A stretch of 64,000 nt of DNA from Microbacterium yannicii PS01 (GTDB taxonomy: Bacteria; Actinomycetota; Actinomycetes; Actinomycetales; Microbacteriaceae), in the NCBI RefSeq assembly GCF_000304335.1, contig NZ_CAJF01000007.1, positions 62,001 through 126,000 of the forward strand, written 5' to 3'. The position numbers and the translations under genes were made by a program. Below, in pieces: positions 9,767-18,368 of the stretch (its first letter is position 1; the number at the start of each line of letters is the position of its first letter). The notes under the pieces are model-generated. The model was given only the letters and a program-made list of their open reading frames with translations, was not told the origin of the DNA and did not search any database.

Positions 9767-9850
9767 CCGTTGGTCTTCCTGATCCTGCCGCTGAGCGTGC
9801 TGTTCGCGGTGTTTCCGGGGATCTTCATGCTTCGGCTGGGCATCGGATGA
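9758..9850 (+). pseudogene. tadC: tadC 3' remnant (C-terminal helix)
   Basis: Thirty codons reading MPGPLVFLILPLSVLF then AVFPGIFMLRLGIG and a stop. This is the hydrophobic tail expected after KEIYMLIP in TadC. It is in the same frame as the 5' part (453 bp between the junction codons, a multiple of three). It could in principle be translated from its own ATG, but no good ribosome-binding site is visible. Confidence 0.8.
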
Positions 9851-9872
9851 CCGCACGGTCCGAAAGAGAGAG

Positions 9873-10076
9873 ATGAAGATGACGCTGATCCATGATGCAG
9901 TCGACAGAGTGCGCACCGTGTTGCAGGACCTCGACGAGGACGAGCGCGGTGACGTCCCCGGATGGGTGCTGATCACGCTGATGACCGCGGGTCTCGTCGT
10001 TCTGATCTGGGCTGTCGCGGGGCCTGCCCTGGCAGGTCTCTTCGAGCAGGCCATCGAGCGCGTCTCCGGCCTCTGA
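9873..10076 (+). CDS. Flp-pilin-like small protein (DUF4244-like)
   Basis: 67 aa: a charged N-terminus (DLDEDERGDVPGW), then one hydrophobic helix (VLITLMTAGLVVLIWAVAGPAL) and a short tail. The Gly before the helix and a single N-terminal-type hydrophobic stretch fit a Flp-type prepilin. The position between tadC and the tadE genes supports a role as the major pilin. AGAGAG precedes the ATG. Confidence 0.75.
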   Translation: MKMTLIHDAVDRVRTVLQDLDEDERGDVPGWVLITLMTAGLVVLIWAVAGPALAGLFEQAIERVSGL

Positions 10077-10079
10077 ACC

Positions 10080-10514
10080 GTGGGTGACACTCGTGTTCGG
10101 CGCGCGAAGGGCCTGCGTGCCCGGCTCGCTGCTGCGCACGAGGGAGAAGACGGGTCGAGTCCCGTCGAGTTCGTCCTCGTCGGCACACTCCTGACGGTGC
10201 TGACCCTGGCCGTGCTGCAGCTCGGGCTCGCCGTCTATGTGCGCAACGTCGTGCATGATGCGGCGGTGGAAGGCGCGTATCACGCGGCTCTGGCCGACAC
10301 GTCGCTCGACGAGGGCGCACGCCGGACCCGCGACATCGTCACGCGCACCGTCGGCGCACAGTACTCCGCGGACGTCTCGGTACGAGAGACGACGGCGCTC
10401 GGCCACCCGTCCGTCGAAGTGCGCGTATCGGCGGCGCTCCCGCTCATCGGATTGCTCGGATCCCCGAGGACGATGGAGGTGACGGCGCATGCGCCCGTCG
10501 AGTCGCTCGACTGA
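10080..10514 (+). CDS. TadE-like pseudopilin
   Basis: 144 aa from a GTG three bases after the pilin gene. The motif GEDGSSPVEFVLVGTLLTVLTLAVLQLG is the TadE signature: a Glu two residues into the hydrophobic helix, used for prepilin-type cleavage and assembly. The soluble C-terminal domain ends VTAHAPVESLD. The 3' end overlaps the next gene by 26 bp. It is probably a minor pilin of the Flp pilus. Confidence 0.85.
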   Translation: MGDTRVRRAKGLRARLAAAHEGEDGSSPVEFVLVGTLLTVLTLAVLQLGLAVYVRNVVHDAAVEGAYHAALADTSLDEGARRTRDIVTRTVGAQYSADVSVRETTALGHPSVEVRVSAALPLIGLLGSPRTMEVTAHAPVESLD

Positions 10515-10965
10515 CACGGGGTGCGAGGAGAAGTCCGCGGATGACGAGCGCGGGTCGGCTGCCCTGGAGTTCATCCTCGTCGGACTGCTCATGCTCGTGC
10601 CGCTGGTCTACCTGGTCGTCGCCCTGGGCGCGATCCAGCATCAGACGCTCGGCGCTGAAGCGGGCGCGCGGCATGTCGCCCGCGCCATCTCCACGGCGGG
10701 GAACTCGGCTGAGGCGAGCGAGCGAGCCGACCGAGTCCTCGCCTCGGTCATCGACCAGTACGGACTGGACGGCGTCGACATCGACATCGACTGCCGGCCC
10801 GCGGGCTCCGCATGCCCGGCGCCCGGCGCGACGCTCATGGTGACCGTCCGTGCGGCGGTCGCACTGCCACTCGTCCCGCCCGTGCTCGGCCTCGAGCGGA
10901 TGGCCTCGATCCCCATCGAGGCCACCGCCGCGCACAAGGTGTCCCGCTTCTGGGGAACCTCATGA
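10489..10965 (+). CDS. Second TadE-like pseudopilin
   Basis: 158 aa with DDERGSAALEFILVGLLMLVPLVYLVVAL, again a TadE-type hydrophobic helix with the conserved Glu. It has two Cys residues in DCRPAGSACPAPG that could pair outside the membrane. It overlaps both neighbours (26 bp upstream, 4 bp downstream), so it is translated with them. Confidence 0.85.
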   Translation: MRPSSRSTDTGCEEKSADDERGSAALEFILVGLLMLVPLVYLVVALGAIQHQTLGAEAGARHVARAISTAGNSAEASERADRVLASVIDQYGLDGVDIDIDCRPAGSACPAPGATLMVTVRAAVALPLVPPVLGLERMASIPIEATAAHKVSRFWGTS

Positions 10966-11402
10966 TGCGGGCGCGAGGCGACAGGGCGCCGGCCTTCGGG
11001 TCCGACGACGACGGCAGTGTCATGGTCCTGACGCTCGGCTACGCCGTACTCGCGATCGTGGCGATCCTCATCTGTGTGGCGGCGACGAGCCTGTACCTCG
11101 CGCAGAAGCGTCTGGACGCCCTGGCGGATGCCGCGGCTCTCGCCGCCGCGGACGGCTTCGAGCTGACGGTGGTCGCCGGTGAACCGGTCGCCACGCTCAG
11201 CGATACCGACGTACGCGACCAGGCGCAGCTCATGATCGACGAGATCGGCGGGGACGCGATGCTCGTGGCCGCGGACACGCCGGACGGCGTGTCGGCGCGT
11301 GTCACCGTTGCGGGGGCATGGCATCCACCCGTGGTGACGCTGTTCGTGCCGGACGGCGTCGCGCTCGCGGCGACGGCGACCAGTCGGACTGCGCTGCGCT
11401 GA
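10962..11402 (+). CDS. TadG/Rv3654c-like pilus-locus membrane protein
   Basis: 146 aa from the ATG overlapping the preceding stop. After DDDGSVMVLTLGYAVLAIVAILICVAATS comes LYLAQKRLDALADAAALAAAD, the usual pattern of TadG-like and helicase/secretion-neighbourhood TadE-like proteins: one helix followed by a helix rich in Ala and Asp. It is the last gene of the tad operon and probably a minor component. Confidence 0.82.
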   Translation: MMRARGDRAPAFGSDDDGSVMVLTLGYAVLAIVAILICVAATSLYLAQKRLDALADAAALAAADGFELTVVAGEPVATLSDTDVRDQAQLMIDEIGGDAMLVAADTPDGVSARVTVAGAWHPPVVTLFVPDGVALAATATSRTALR

Positions 11403-11420
11403 TGGGCAGGAGCCGACGGG

Positions 11421-11777
11421 CTACCAGCCGTGGATGTTGAACCACTCACGGCGTCGGGCGCGCTCGGCATCCGTTTCCGCCGGGTCTGTCGTGTCGTGCT
11501 CGACGAGCCGATGCTCTTCATCGAGCGCGATGAACCGCAGACAGCGCTCGCACAGCGCCCGACCGTCCGGATACCCGTCGGGCAGAGGCTCGGCGGGGAC
11601 GCCGGCCGTATCCGAGCCGAGGCAGCGCGGTGCGTCAGAGCCGGCATCGGACCACATGATCGTTCGATGACGATGAAGCCCTGGGTGGCCGAGGGGACGC
11701 GTACAGCGACGGCCGGCATTGCGACTGCGGCAGAACTGGACCACCCCGGGGGCGGCTGCGGCGGTCGAGTCCTCCAT
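11421..11777 (-). CDS. Hypothetical Cys/His-rich protein
   Basis: 118 aa from the ATG at 11777. It has CRSRNAGRRCTRPLGHPGLHRHR near residues 16-38 and CERC around residue 76, a set of Cys and His that could bind zinc. The C-terminus (TDAERARRREWFNIHGW) is charged. No family was recognised. It lies between the tad operon (convergent) and the MFS gene (same strand, 73 bp upstream). Confidence 0.6.
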   Translation of the reverse strand: MEDSTAAAAPGVVQFCRSRNAGRRCTRPLGHPGLHRHRTIMWSDAGSDAPRCLGSDTAGVPAEPLPDGYPDGRALCERCLRFIALDEEHRLVEHDTTDPAETDAERARRREWFNIHGW

Positions 11778-11850
11778 GCCGACGACGGTACCGCGCAGGC
11801 AGGGGCCGTCACGCACCTCTGCGCCGCGGCTGGGACTCGAGCGCGGCGGA

Positions 11851-13152
11851 TCAGCGTGCTGGCGGCACGAACCGCGGCACCCACCGCACGAAGGCGAGGG
11901 CTCCCACGAGGCCGACCACACCCATGATCCCCGTCGCGACGGCGAGCGAGGCCAGAGCGGTGATCCCCGACACGAGCAGCGGGGCGACCGCGCCGCCGGC
12001 ATCCGTCAGCGTGCGCCACGAGCCGAGGAAGGCAGCGGGGTCGGCCCGGGGAGCGACATCTGCGCCGAGGGTGAGCAGGATGCCGCTCGAGAGCCCGTTG
12101 CCCACGCCGAGCACGGCAGCGAACATGGCGAACCACATCGCCGCCTGGTCTCCGTCGTGCGTGAACGACAGGGCGATGAATCCGACACCCATGAGGAGCA
12201 TCGCGGGCAGCGCCGCCCACAGGCGCCCGAACCGGTCCATCACCTGGCCGCTCGCGTAGAAGAGGGCGAAGTCGATCGCCCCCGAGATGCCGACGACGAG
12301 GGCGATGGTCTGCCCGTCGAGGCCGATCGAGACGCCCCACAGCGGCAGGACGACCTGCCGGGCCGAGCGGACGGCCGAGAGGGATGCCGCGGCGAGGCCG
12401 AGCCGCGACAGCACGCGGCGGTGGCGCCACATCGTGCGGAACACCCCGGCGCCCGCTCCGCCACGGTCATTCGCGGCCAGCGGGATCGAGCCTGTGACGG
12501 GCTCGCCGGTGTCTTCGGTGTAGTTCACGGGCGATTCGCGCGTCGAGGGCGGCCCGACGAACTGACGCTCGGGGTCGGGGCCCAAGAGCACCAGAAGGAC
12601 GGTCGCCACGAGGCATCCGCCGAAGAACCAGATCGTGGCGTGCTCGTCGCCGAACAGGCTCAGAAGTCCGGCGGCGACGAAGGGTCCGATGAACATGCCG
12701 AGGCGAAAGGTGCCGCCCAGGAGCGACAGCGCTCGAGCGCGGAAGGCCAGCGGCACGCGTGTCGTCATGAAGGAGTGGCGGGCGAGCCCGAATGCCGCCG
12801 CACAGAATCCGATGAGGAACACCGCGACGGCGAACAGGCCCAGTGACGGTGCGAGCGCCATTCCCACGACACCGGCGAGTGCGACGACGCCGGCGATGAC
12901 CATCGTGAGGCGCTCGCCGATGCGGGCGACGGCCCAGCCGGCGGGGATGTTTCCGCAGAGCTGACCGACCACCAGCGCCGAGGCCACCAGGGCGGCGACG
13001 GCGACATCCGCGCCGAGGTCGGCCGCGATCACGGGGATGACCGGAAGGACGGCGCCCTCGCCGAGGGCGAAGAGCACGGTCGGGCCGTAGACCATGGGCC
13101 CGAACCGCCACAGCACGTCACGCGCTGTGGGGGAGTCGGGGCGGTCCGTCAC
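11851..13152 (-). CDS. Major facilitator superfamily transporter
   Basis: 433 aa with about twelve hydrophobic segments in two halves, separated by a charged loop near residues 200-240 ([10 protein letters not shown] ... NDRGGAG). The first half shows [17 protein letters not shown], the loop 2-3 motif of drug/metabolite:proton antiporters. GTG at 13152 is taken as the start; a TTG two codons earlier is also possible. The substrate is unknown. It is divergent from prfB with only 26 bp between starts, so the promoters overlap the coding ends. Confidence 0.88.
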   Translation of the reverse strand: MTDRPDSPTARDVLWRFGPMVYGPTVLFALGEGAVLPVIPVIAADLGADVAVAALVASALVVGQLCGNIPAGWAVARIGERLTMVIAGVVALAGVVGMALAPSLGLFAVAVFLIGFCAAAFGLARHSFMTTRVPLAFRARALSLLGGTFRLGMFIGPFVAAGLLSLFGDEHATIWFFGGCLVATVLLVLLGPDPERQFVGPPSTRESPVNYTEDTGEPVTGSIPLAANDRGGAGAGVFRTMWRHRRVLSRLGLAAASLSAVRSARQVVLPLWGVSIGLDGQTIALVVGISGAIDFALFYASGQVMDRFGRLWAALPAMLLMGVGFIALSFTHDGDQAAMWFAMFAAVLGVGNGLSSGILLTLGADVAPRADPAAFLGSWRTLTDAGGAVAPLLVSGITALASLAVATGIMGVVGLVGALAFVRWVPRFVPPAR

Positions 13153-13164
13153 GTTCAACCACGT

Positions 13165-13170
13165 TAGTCT
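13165..13170 (+). promoter_or_regulatory. Candidate -10 element for leaderless prfB
   Basis: TAGTCT fits the actinobacterial TAnnnT -10 pattern and lies 8 nt before the prfB ATG, with no Shine-Dalgarno sequence between. That spacing would put the transcript start at or near the ATG, i.e. a leaderless mRNA. Confidence 0.4.
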
Positions 13171-13178
13171 GGACTGTC

Positions 13179-14288
13179 ATGCTCGACTTCGATCCTTCCG
13201 CCGACATCCAGGCGCTGCGCTCCACGTTCTCCGACATCAAGTCCGTGGTCGACGTCGACGCACTCACCGCCGAGATCGCCCGTCTGAGCGAAGAGGCCGG
13301 CGCTCCCGATCTCTGGGATGACGTCGACAAGGCCCAGAAGGTCACCAGTGCCCTGAGCCACCGTCAGTCCGAGCTGAAGCGCATCACCGACGTCGAGCGT
13401 CGCCTCGACGACCTGGACGTGCTGGTCGAGCTCGCGAACGAGATGGACGACGAGGATTCGGCCGAAGAGGCGCGCCACGAGATCGCCGAACTCGAAGACA
13501 TCATCGGACAGCTCGAGGTGCAGACCCTCCTGGACGGCGAATACGACGAGCGGGCGGCGGTCGTCACGATCCGCTCGGGCGCCGGCGGAGACGACGCCAC
13601 CGACTTCGCCGAGATGCTGCTGCGCATGTACCTGCGCTGGGCCGAGCGCCACAAGTACCCCGTGAAGGTCATGGACACCTCGTACGCCGAGGGAGCGGGC
13701 ATCAAGTCGGCCACGTTCGAGATCGACACGCCCTACGCCTACGGCACCCTCTCTGTCGAGGCGGGCACGCATCGCCTCGCACGGATCAGCCCGTTCGGTT
13801 CGGCCGACAAGCGCCAGACCAGCTTCGCTGCCGTCGAGGTCATCCCGGTGATGGAGGAGGCCGTCGAGGTCGACATTCCCGAGGGCGACATCCGCGTCGA
13901 CGTCTTCCGCTCGTCCGGCCCCGGCGGTCAGTCCGTCAACACGACGGATTCCGCCGTGCGCCTCACGCACATCCCGACCGGCATCGTCGTGTCGATGCAG
14001 AACGAGAAGTCGCAGATCCAGAACCGCGCCGCGGCCATGAGGGTGCTCCAGACCCGCCTCCTCCTGCTCAAAAAGGAGGAAGAGGCGGCGAAGAAGAAAG
14101 AGCTCGCCGGCGTCATCACCGCGAGCTGGGGCGACCAGATGCGCTCGTACTTCCTCTACGGCCAGCAGCTCGTGAAGGATCTGCGCACCGGATACGAGGT
14201 GGGCAACCCGGCGGTCGTGTTCGACGGCGATCTCGACGGCTTGATCGCAGCCGGAATCCGCTGGCGCAAGCGCAAGGACGACGACTGA
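13179..14288 (+). CDS. prfB: Peptide chain release factor 2
   Basis: 369 aa. RF2 recognises UGA/UAA stop codons and triggers peptide release. The codon-recognition motif SPF is seen in [15 protein letters not shown] and the catalytic GGQ in [17 protein letters not shown]. The frame is continuous from the ATG, so the programmed +1 frameshift known in many prfB genes is absent here. It is followed 78 bp later by ftsE, an order common in actinobacteria. Confidence 0.97.
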   Translation: MLDFDPSADIQALRSTFSDIKSVVDVDALTAEIARLSEEAGAPDLWDDVDKAQKVTSALSHRQSELKRITDVERRLDDLDVLVELANEMDDEDSAEEARHEIAELEDIIGQLEVQTLLDGEYDERAAVVTIRSGAGGDDATDFAEMLLRMYLRWAERHKYPVKVMDTSYAEGAGIKSATFEIDTPYAYGTLSVEAGTHRLARISPFGSADKRQTSFAAVEVIPVMEEAVEVDIPEGDIRVDVFRSSGPGGQSVNTTDSAVRLTHIPTGIVVSMQNEKSQIQNRAAAMRVLQTRLLLLKKEEEAAKKKELAGVITASWGDQMRSYFLYGQQLVKDLRTGYEVGNPAVVFDGDLDGLIAAGIRWRKRKDDD

Positions 14289-14351
14289 GACGCGCGCCCT
14301 GAGCTTTGGCGAAGGGCGGGTGTCGCTGGGCACCGCGGCGGGGCGGCCGCA

Positions 14352-14357
14352 TAGGCT
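14352..14357 (+). promoter_or_regulatory. Candidate -10 element for leaderless ftsE
   Basis: TAGGCT matches TAnnnT, ending 9 nt before the ftsE ATG, and no ribosome-binding site is seen. It suggests that ftsEX has its own leaderless promoter besides any readthrough from prfB. Confidence 0.4.
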
Positions 14358-14366
14358 CGTTAGGCC

Positions 14367-15533
14367 ATGATCCGGTTCGAGAACGTCACGAAGCGCTTTC
14401 GCGGCACTGCGAAGCCCGCCCTGAGCAACGTCGACTTCGAGGTGCAGCGCGGGGAGTTCGTCTTCCTGGTCGGTGCGTCCGGGTCGGGCAAGTCGTCGTG
14501 TCTGCGACTGATCCTGCGGGAGGAGACGCCGAGCGACGGGCGCGTGGTCGTGCTCGGGCGCGATCTGCGATCGCTGTCGAACCGCAAGGTGCCGTACTTC
14601 CGTCGCCACGTCGGGTCCGTGTTCCAGGACTTCCGGCTGCTGCCGACGAAGACGGTGTTCCAGAACGTCGCCTTCACGCTGCAGGTCATCGGGTCGTCCC
14701 GGGCCTTCATCCAGCAGGCGGTGCCCGAAGTGCTCGCCCTGGTGGGCCTCGCCGGCAAAGAGAAGCGGTTCCCGCACGAGCTGTCGGGCGGCGAGCAGCA
14801 GCGCGTCGCCATCGCCCGCGCCCTCGCGAACCGCCCCCAGGTGCTGCTCGCCGACGAGCCGACCGGAAACCTCGACCCCGCGACATCCGTCGACATCATG
14901 CAGCTTCTCGCGCGCATCAATGCGGGAGGCACCACCGTCGTGATGGCCACCCACGAGGCGGGCTTCGTCGACCAGATGCAGCGCCGCGTGATCGAGCTGA
15001 GCTTCGGTGAGATGGTCCGCGATGAGCGTCACGGCGGCTACGGAGACACGTCGGGCCTGCCGAGCCTCGCGCCCGAGCCGGAACGCGGCGCAGCCGCCGT
15101 GGCCGCGCTGACAGCGGTGCTCGAAGTGCAGCGCGAGGCCGCGATCGCCGCAGCCGCCGGTCTGGACCCGACGCTCGTCGCCTCCGACGACGAAGACACG
15201 ACGGATGCCGCGGCACACTCGGCCAGCGCGCACCGGGCCGCCGACCAGCCGTCCTCGCCCACCGTTCCGCAGCGCGCCGGATCGCCGGCGCCGGCCGTCG
15301 AACGATCTGCCGTACCGCCGTCCGCTGCTCTCGCCGCCACGGCCCCCGCAGAACCGCGCCCCACGGAACCGCCGCGAACAGAGGCATCCGCTCCACCTCC
15401 GCCGCCACCGTCGCACACGCAGCCCATCCCGGTCCTCGATCTGGCCGAGATCGATGTGGCCGAACTCGGTCTCGCAGACCGGCTCGGGCTGGGCGAGTCC
15501 GACCCTGACGACGAAGTGGGGCCGACCTCATGA
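14367..15533 (+). CDS. ftsE: Cell division ATP-binding protein FtsE with a long C-terminal extension
   Basis: 388 aa. Residues 1-225 are a complete ABC ATPase: Walker A GASGSGKSS, signature LSGGEQQRVAIARAL, Walker B VLLADEPTGNLDP, and the switch His in MATHEAGFVD. With FtsX it controls peptidoglycan hydrolases at the septum. FtsE is usually about 230 aa; the extra 160 residues here are Ala/Pro/Thr-rich and likely disordered, ending in an acidic helix (LDLAEIDVAELGLADRLGLGE). Overlaps ftsX by ATGA. Confidence 0.95.
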   Translation: MIRFENVTKRFRGTAKPALSNVDFEVQRGEFVFLVGASGSGKSSCLRLILREETPSDGRVVVLGRDLRSLSNRKVPYFRRHVGSVFQDFRLLPTKTVFQNVAFTLQVIGSSRAFIQQAVPEVLALVGLAGKEKRFPHELSGGEQQRVAIARALANRPQVLLADEPTGNLDPATSVDIMQLLARINAGGTTVVMATHEAGFVDQMQRRVIELSFGEMVRDERHGGYGDTSGLPSLAPEPERGAAAVAALTAVLEVQREAAIAAAAGLDPTLVASDDEDTTDAAAHSASAHRAADQPSSPTVPQRAGSPAPAVERSAVPPSAALAATAPAEPRPTEPPRTEASAPPPPPPSHTQPIPVLDLAEIDVAELGLADRLGLGESDPDDEVGPTS

Positions 15534-16444
15534 GGCTCGGACTGATCCTGTCGGAAGCCCTCACCGGCCTGCGGCGCAATGTGTCGATGGTGGTGTCGGT
15601 CGTCCTCGTGACGTTCGTCTCGCTGACGTTCGTCGGCGCCGCGATCCTCATGCAGATGCAGATCGGCACGATGCGCGACTTCTGGGTCGACCGTGCTCAG
15701 GTGGCGGTCTACATGTGCACCTCGATCTCGCAGTCTCCGACATGCGCCAACGGCGTGGCGACGCAGGAGCAGGTCGACGCCGTCCGCGCCCAGCTCGAGG
15801 GGCAGGCGCTCTCGCCCCTCATCCGCGATCTGCGGTTCGAGAGCAGCGAGGAGGCGTACGAGAACGTCGTCGAACTGCTCGGCGACGACTACGCCAGCGT
15901 CATCACCCCAGATCAGATGAACCAGACGTTCTGGATCAACCTCGTCGATCAGCGGCAATCCGACGTCATCATCGAGGCCTTCACCGGAACACAGGGCGTC
16001 GAAGAGGTGCAGGATCAGCTGCAGTATCTGGAGCCTCTCTTCTCGGCGCTCACCATCGCGACCTATATCGCCGTCGGCATCGCGGCGCTGATGCTCATCG
16101 CCGCCGTCCTTCTGATCGCCACGACGATCCGGCTCTCGGCTTATGCGCGGCGAAGGGAGCTCGGCATCATGCGCCTGGTCGGCGCCTCCAATCGCTTCAT
16201 ACAGACGCCGTTCATCCTCGAGGGCGTCTTCGCGGCGCTCATAGGATCGCTGCTCGCGAGCGCAGCGATCGTCGCAGGCGTGCACTTCGGGGTGAACCAG
16301 TACTTGCGCACCCGGGTCGAGTTCGTGACGACCTGGGTGGGCATGGGTGAGGCCTGGCTGGTGGTGCCGGTGCTCATCCTGGTGGGAGTGCTGCTGGCGG
16401 CGCTGTCGGCCGGATTCGCGATCCGGCGCTGGCTGCGCGCGTGA
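15530..16444 (+). CDS. ftsX: Cell division protein FtsX
   Basis: 304 aa with the FtsX plan: a short cytoplasmic start, one helix (VVLVTFVSLTFVGAAI), a large extracellular domain with a Cys pair (CTSISQSPTC), then three helices and the RRRELGIMRLVGASNRFI loop typical of FtsX/MacB permeases. It is the membrane partner of FtsE and transmits ATP-driven changes to cell-wall hydrolases. Its start overlaps the ftsE stop. Confidence 0.95.
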   Translation: MRLGLILSEALTGLRRNVSMVVSVVLVTFVSLTFVGAAILMQMQIGTMRDFWVDRAQVAVYMCTSISQSPTCANGVATQEQVDAVRAQLEGQALSPLIRDLRFESSEEAYENVVELLGDDYASVITPDQMNQTFWINLVDQRQSDVIIEAFTGTQGVEEVQDQLQYLEPLFSALTIATYIAVGIAALMLIAAVLLIATTIRLSAYARRRELGIMRLVGASNRFIQTPFILEGVFAALIGSLLASAAIVAGVHFGVNQYLRTRVEFVTTWVGMGEAWLVVPVLILVGVLLAALSAGFAIRRWLRA

Positions 16445-16522
16445 CCGGCTCCGCTCGGGGGTAGACTGACAGGCTGCCGTGCGCCCGCCGGCATCGCACA
16501 GGGACGGAAAAGGGAGCCCGCC

Positions 16523-16999
16523 ATGCCGAAGGAACGCGGTGAGAAGGTCGTCGCGACCAATCGTCGCGCCCGCCACGAGTACGCCATCGAGAAGACGTAC
16601 GAAGCCGGTCTGGTGCTCACGGGGACCGAGGTGAAGTCGCTTCGCGAGGGGCGCGCCAACCTCAGTGACGGCTACGCCTACATCGACGGCGGCGAGGCGT
16701 TCCTCGACGCGGTTCATATCCCCGAGTACTCCCAGGGGCATTGGACCAACCACTCCGCCAAGCGGACGCGCAAGCTGCTGCTGCACAAGGATGAGATCGT
16801 CAAACTGTCGCACGCCGTCGCCGCAGGCGGATACACGCTGGTGCCGCTGAAGCTCTACTTCTCGGACGGCCGCGCGAAGGTGGAGATCGCCGTGGCGAAG
16901 GGCAAGCGCGAGTTCGAGAAGCGCCAGACGATCCGCGAGCGCGAAGACAAGCGCGAGGCGGAGCGCGCCATGCGCTCCCGCAACCGCCTGGGCGACTAA
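16523..16999 (+). CDS. smpB: SsrA-binding protein SmpB
   Basis: 158 aa, tmRNA partner in trans-translation. The conserved start [27 protein letters not shown] and the basic C-terminal tail ([21 protein letters not shown]) that mimics an anticodon arm in the ribosome are present. AAGGGAG lies about 7 nt before the ATG, and a TAGACT -10-like box is at 16462-16467. Its RNA partner ssrA lies 0.9 kb downstream on the same strand. Confidence 0.97.
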   Translation: MPKERGEKVVATNRRARHEYAIEKTYEAGLVLTGTEVKSLREGRANLSDGYAYIDGGEAFLDAVHIPEYSQGHWTNHSAKRTRKLLLHKDEIVKLSHAVAAGGYTLVPLKLYFSDGRAKVEIAVAKGKREFEKRQTIREREDKREAERAMRSRNRLGD

Positions 17000-17033
17000 C
17001 GGAGCGGAGGCGCTGGTTCCGGGGCGCCGCGAC

Positions 17034-17708
17034 TCAGCGGGCGACGAATCGGGCTTCGACCGCGGACGAGACGACGATGTCTTCGGGCTGCAGCTGGACC
17101 GAGGGTCCGGAGCCGGTATCGGCGGCGAACGATGCCTTCGCCATCAGAGCGCGCGGCGCCGGACCTGACTCCGGCCGGTCATGTCGCGCGAGAAGCCCGA
17201 GGTCGGCGATCTCGAGCGCCGTGACGTCGGCGAGCCCGATGGCACCCGCATAGGCAGTGGCGCGTGCGACCGCGACACCGACGGCCTGAGTCGCGACGTC
17301 GCGCTCGGTCTGCGCGCGAGTCTCGGGAGTGAGTTTCCACTCGATCCACCCGAGCTGCACGCCGTCTCGCTCGGCGACGTCGCCGGCCCACCACGACAGC
17401 ACGGCGAAGTCGGTGAACGTCACCGAGAAGTCGACCGTGGCGTAGTGCACGGGATTGAGCCGCCGACCCTCGTTGTTCCAGGGACGCTCCGACCATACCG
17501 AGACGCGCTGACTGGTCCAGTCGGTGACCGTCCCTGCGGACTTCCGCGCCGCGAGATCGTCGCGCACCGGCTCGGTGAGTGCCGACATCCGCTCGACGAC
17601 CGCGCCGCGTTCCGGGCCTTCGGCGCGGATCGTGAGGTGCGCGACCGCGCGCTCGGGGGCGATGCGGATCTCGTGCTCGCCTCGGACGGTGATGACGACG
17701 TCGCTCAT
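17034..17708 (-). CDS. SIMPL-domain (DUF541) protein
   Basis: 224 aa from the ATG at 17708. It begins with VVITVRGEHEIRIAPERAVAHLTIRAEG and has repeated beta-rich segments ending FAADTGSGPSVQLQPEDIVVSSAVEARF, as in SIMPL/DUF541 proteins. No signal peptide is visible, so it is probably cytoplasmic. The biological role of this family is poorly defined. It sits on the opposite strand between smpB and ssrA. Confidence 0.8.
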   Translation of the reverse strand: MSDVVITVRGEHEIRIAPERAVAHLTIRAEGPERGAVVERMSALTEPVRDDLAARKSAGTVTDWTSQRVSVWSERPWNNEGRRLNPVHYATVDFSVTFTDFAVLSWWAGDVAERDGVQLGWIEWKLTPETRAQTERDVATQAVGVAVARATAYAGAIGLADVTALEIADLGLLARHDRPESGPAPRALMAKASFAADTGSGPSVQLQPEDIVVSSAVEARFVAR

Positions 17709-17849
17709 GACGCCGACTCTACGCGGATGCCGTGGTGCGTGGACGTCGCGGGAATGGCGGGGGAGCGGCATCCGTTGTATTCTGATGTGCTCGGATGGTT
17801 CGGCTGGCCCGACCGCCCGTGATTGACAACTCCACAGTGTGACAGCGGC

Positions 17850-17880
17850 CCTTCGCAAGAAGGAACTCCTCTTTCGAGGA
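17850..17880 (+). promoter_or_regulatory. Two tandem hairpins just upstream of tmRNA
   Basis: CCTTC-GCAA-GAAGG (17850-17863, GNRA-type tetraloop) is followed by TCCTC-TTTC-GAGGA (17867-17880). Both are perfect 5-bp stems and end 4 nt before the tmRNA 5' end. They would lie in the precursor leader and could guide RNase P or stabilise the precursor. The function is inferred. Confidence 0.4.
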
Positions 17881-17884
17881 TCAC

Positions 17885-18255
17885 GGGGATGATCGGTTTC
17901 GACATCGCCTGTAAATCTGCGTGAAGCGGGCCGAGGATGCAGGGTTATCTCGTGAACGCCCCCTGCAAACCTATAACTGCCGAAAAGAAGCAGTCTGACT
18001 TCGCCCTCGCTGCGTAAGTAGCGAGCCCGAGTCCGTCAGTCCGTGAGTGATTCCGTCACGGTCCCTGGCGTCATCTAGGAATCTTGCTGCGCGACGTCGC
18101 CTGAGCGTCGCGCGGGACTCTTCTCAGGCTGGGCTTGTCGACTTAGGTGTCTGTGACAAAGGTCGGAGCCGAGCAGAACGCATGCACAGACTGCGCCCGG
18201 AGAAACCGCAGTTTCCCAGCGATGGACGGGGGTTCGATTCCCCCCATCTCCACCA
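17885..18255 (+). ncRNA. ssrA: Transfer-messenger RNA (tmRNA)
   Basis: The 5' end GGGGATGATCGGTTTCGAC is the conserved tmRNA start. The 3' end GGTTCGATTCCCCCCATCTCC-ACCA gives the T arm, an acceptor strand pairing with GGGGATG (one G-U) and an encoded CCA. The tag frame reads AEKKQSDFALAA then TAA (17979-18017), ending in the usual ALAA degradation signal. It works with SmpB to rescue stalled ribosomes. The last bases are the integration site of the island that follows, so the final few nucleotides (including the CCA) come from the island. Confidence 0.97.
18233..18253 (+). repeat. Left attachment site (attL) in the ssrA 3' end
   Basis: A 21-bp sequence, TTCGATTCCCCCCATCTCC plus AC, identical to 33709-33729. 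It covers the tmRNA T-arm/acceptor region, a known class of tyrosine-integrase target. A second matching block, CCGCTGTCACAG, follows 4 bp later on both sides. Confidence 0.9.
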
Positions 18256-18273
18256 CCCGCTGTCACAGAACAA

Positions 18274-18311
18274 GGCCCTGAGAGCCGCGTATTTACGCGG
18301 AACTTGGGGCC
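18274..18311 (+). terminator. ssrA terminator supplied by the island
   Basis: An imperfect hairpin with outer stem GGCCC/GGGCC and inner stem CCGCGT-ATTT-ACGCGG, followed by CATTGTTCGTTGG. It is related in position and sequence to the stronger terminator at 33747-33788. Confidence 0.65.
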
Positions 18312-18346
18312 ATTGTTCGTTGGTCGCCAGACGTCTCGAAACTAGA

Positions 18347-18368
18347 TCGCCCACAAATCGCCCACAAA
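18347..18368. repeat. Tandem TCGCCCACAAA repeats, candidate integrase arm sites
   Basis: Two head-to-tail copies of TCGCCCACAAA lie 94 bp inside the left att site. Related copies lie near the right end (33572-33588 and 33694-33702). Tyrosine integrases bind short direct repeats flanking the core; this role is inferred from position. Confidence 0.5.

Noticed and set aside
13179..14288. Programmed frameshift in prfB
   Set aside because: The RF2 frame is continuous from the ATG with no internal UGA near codon 25.
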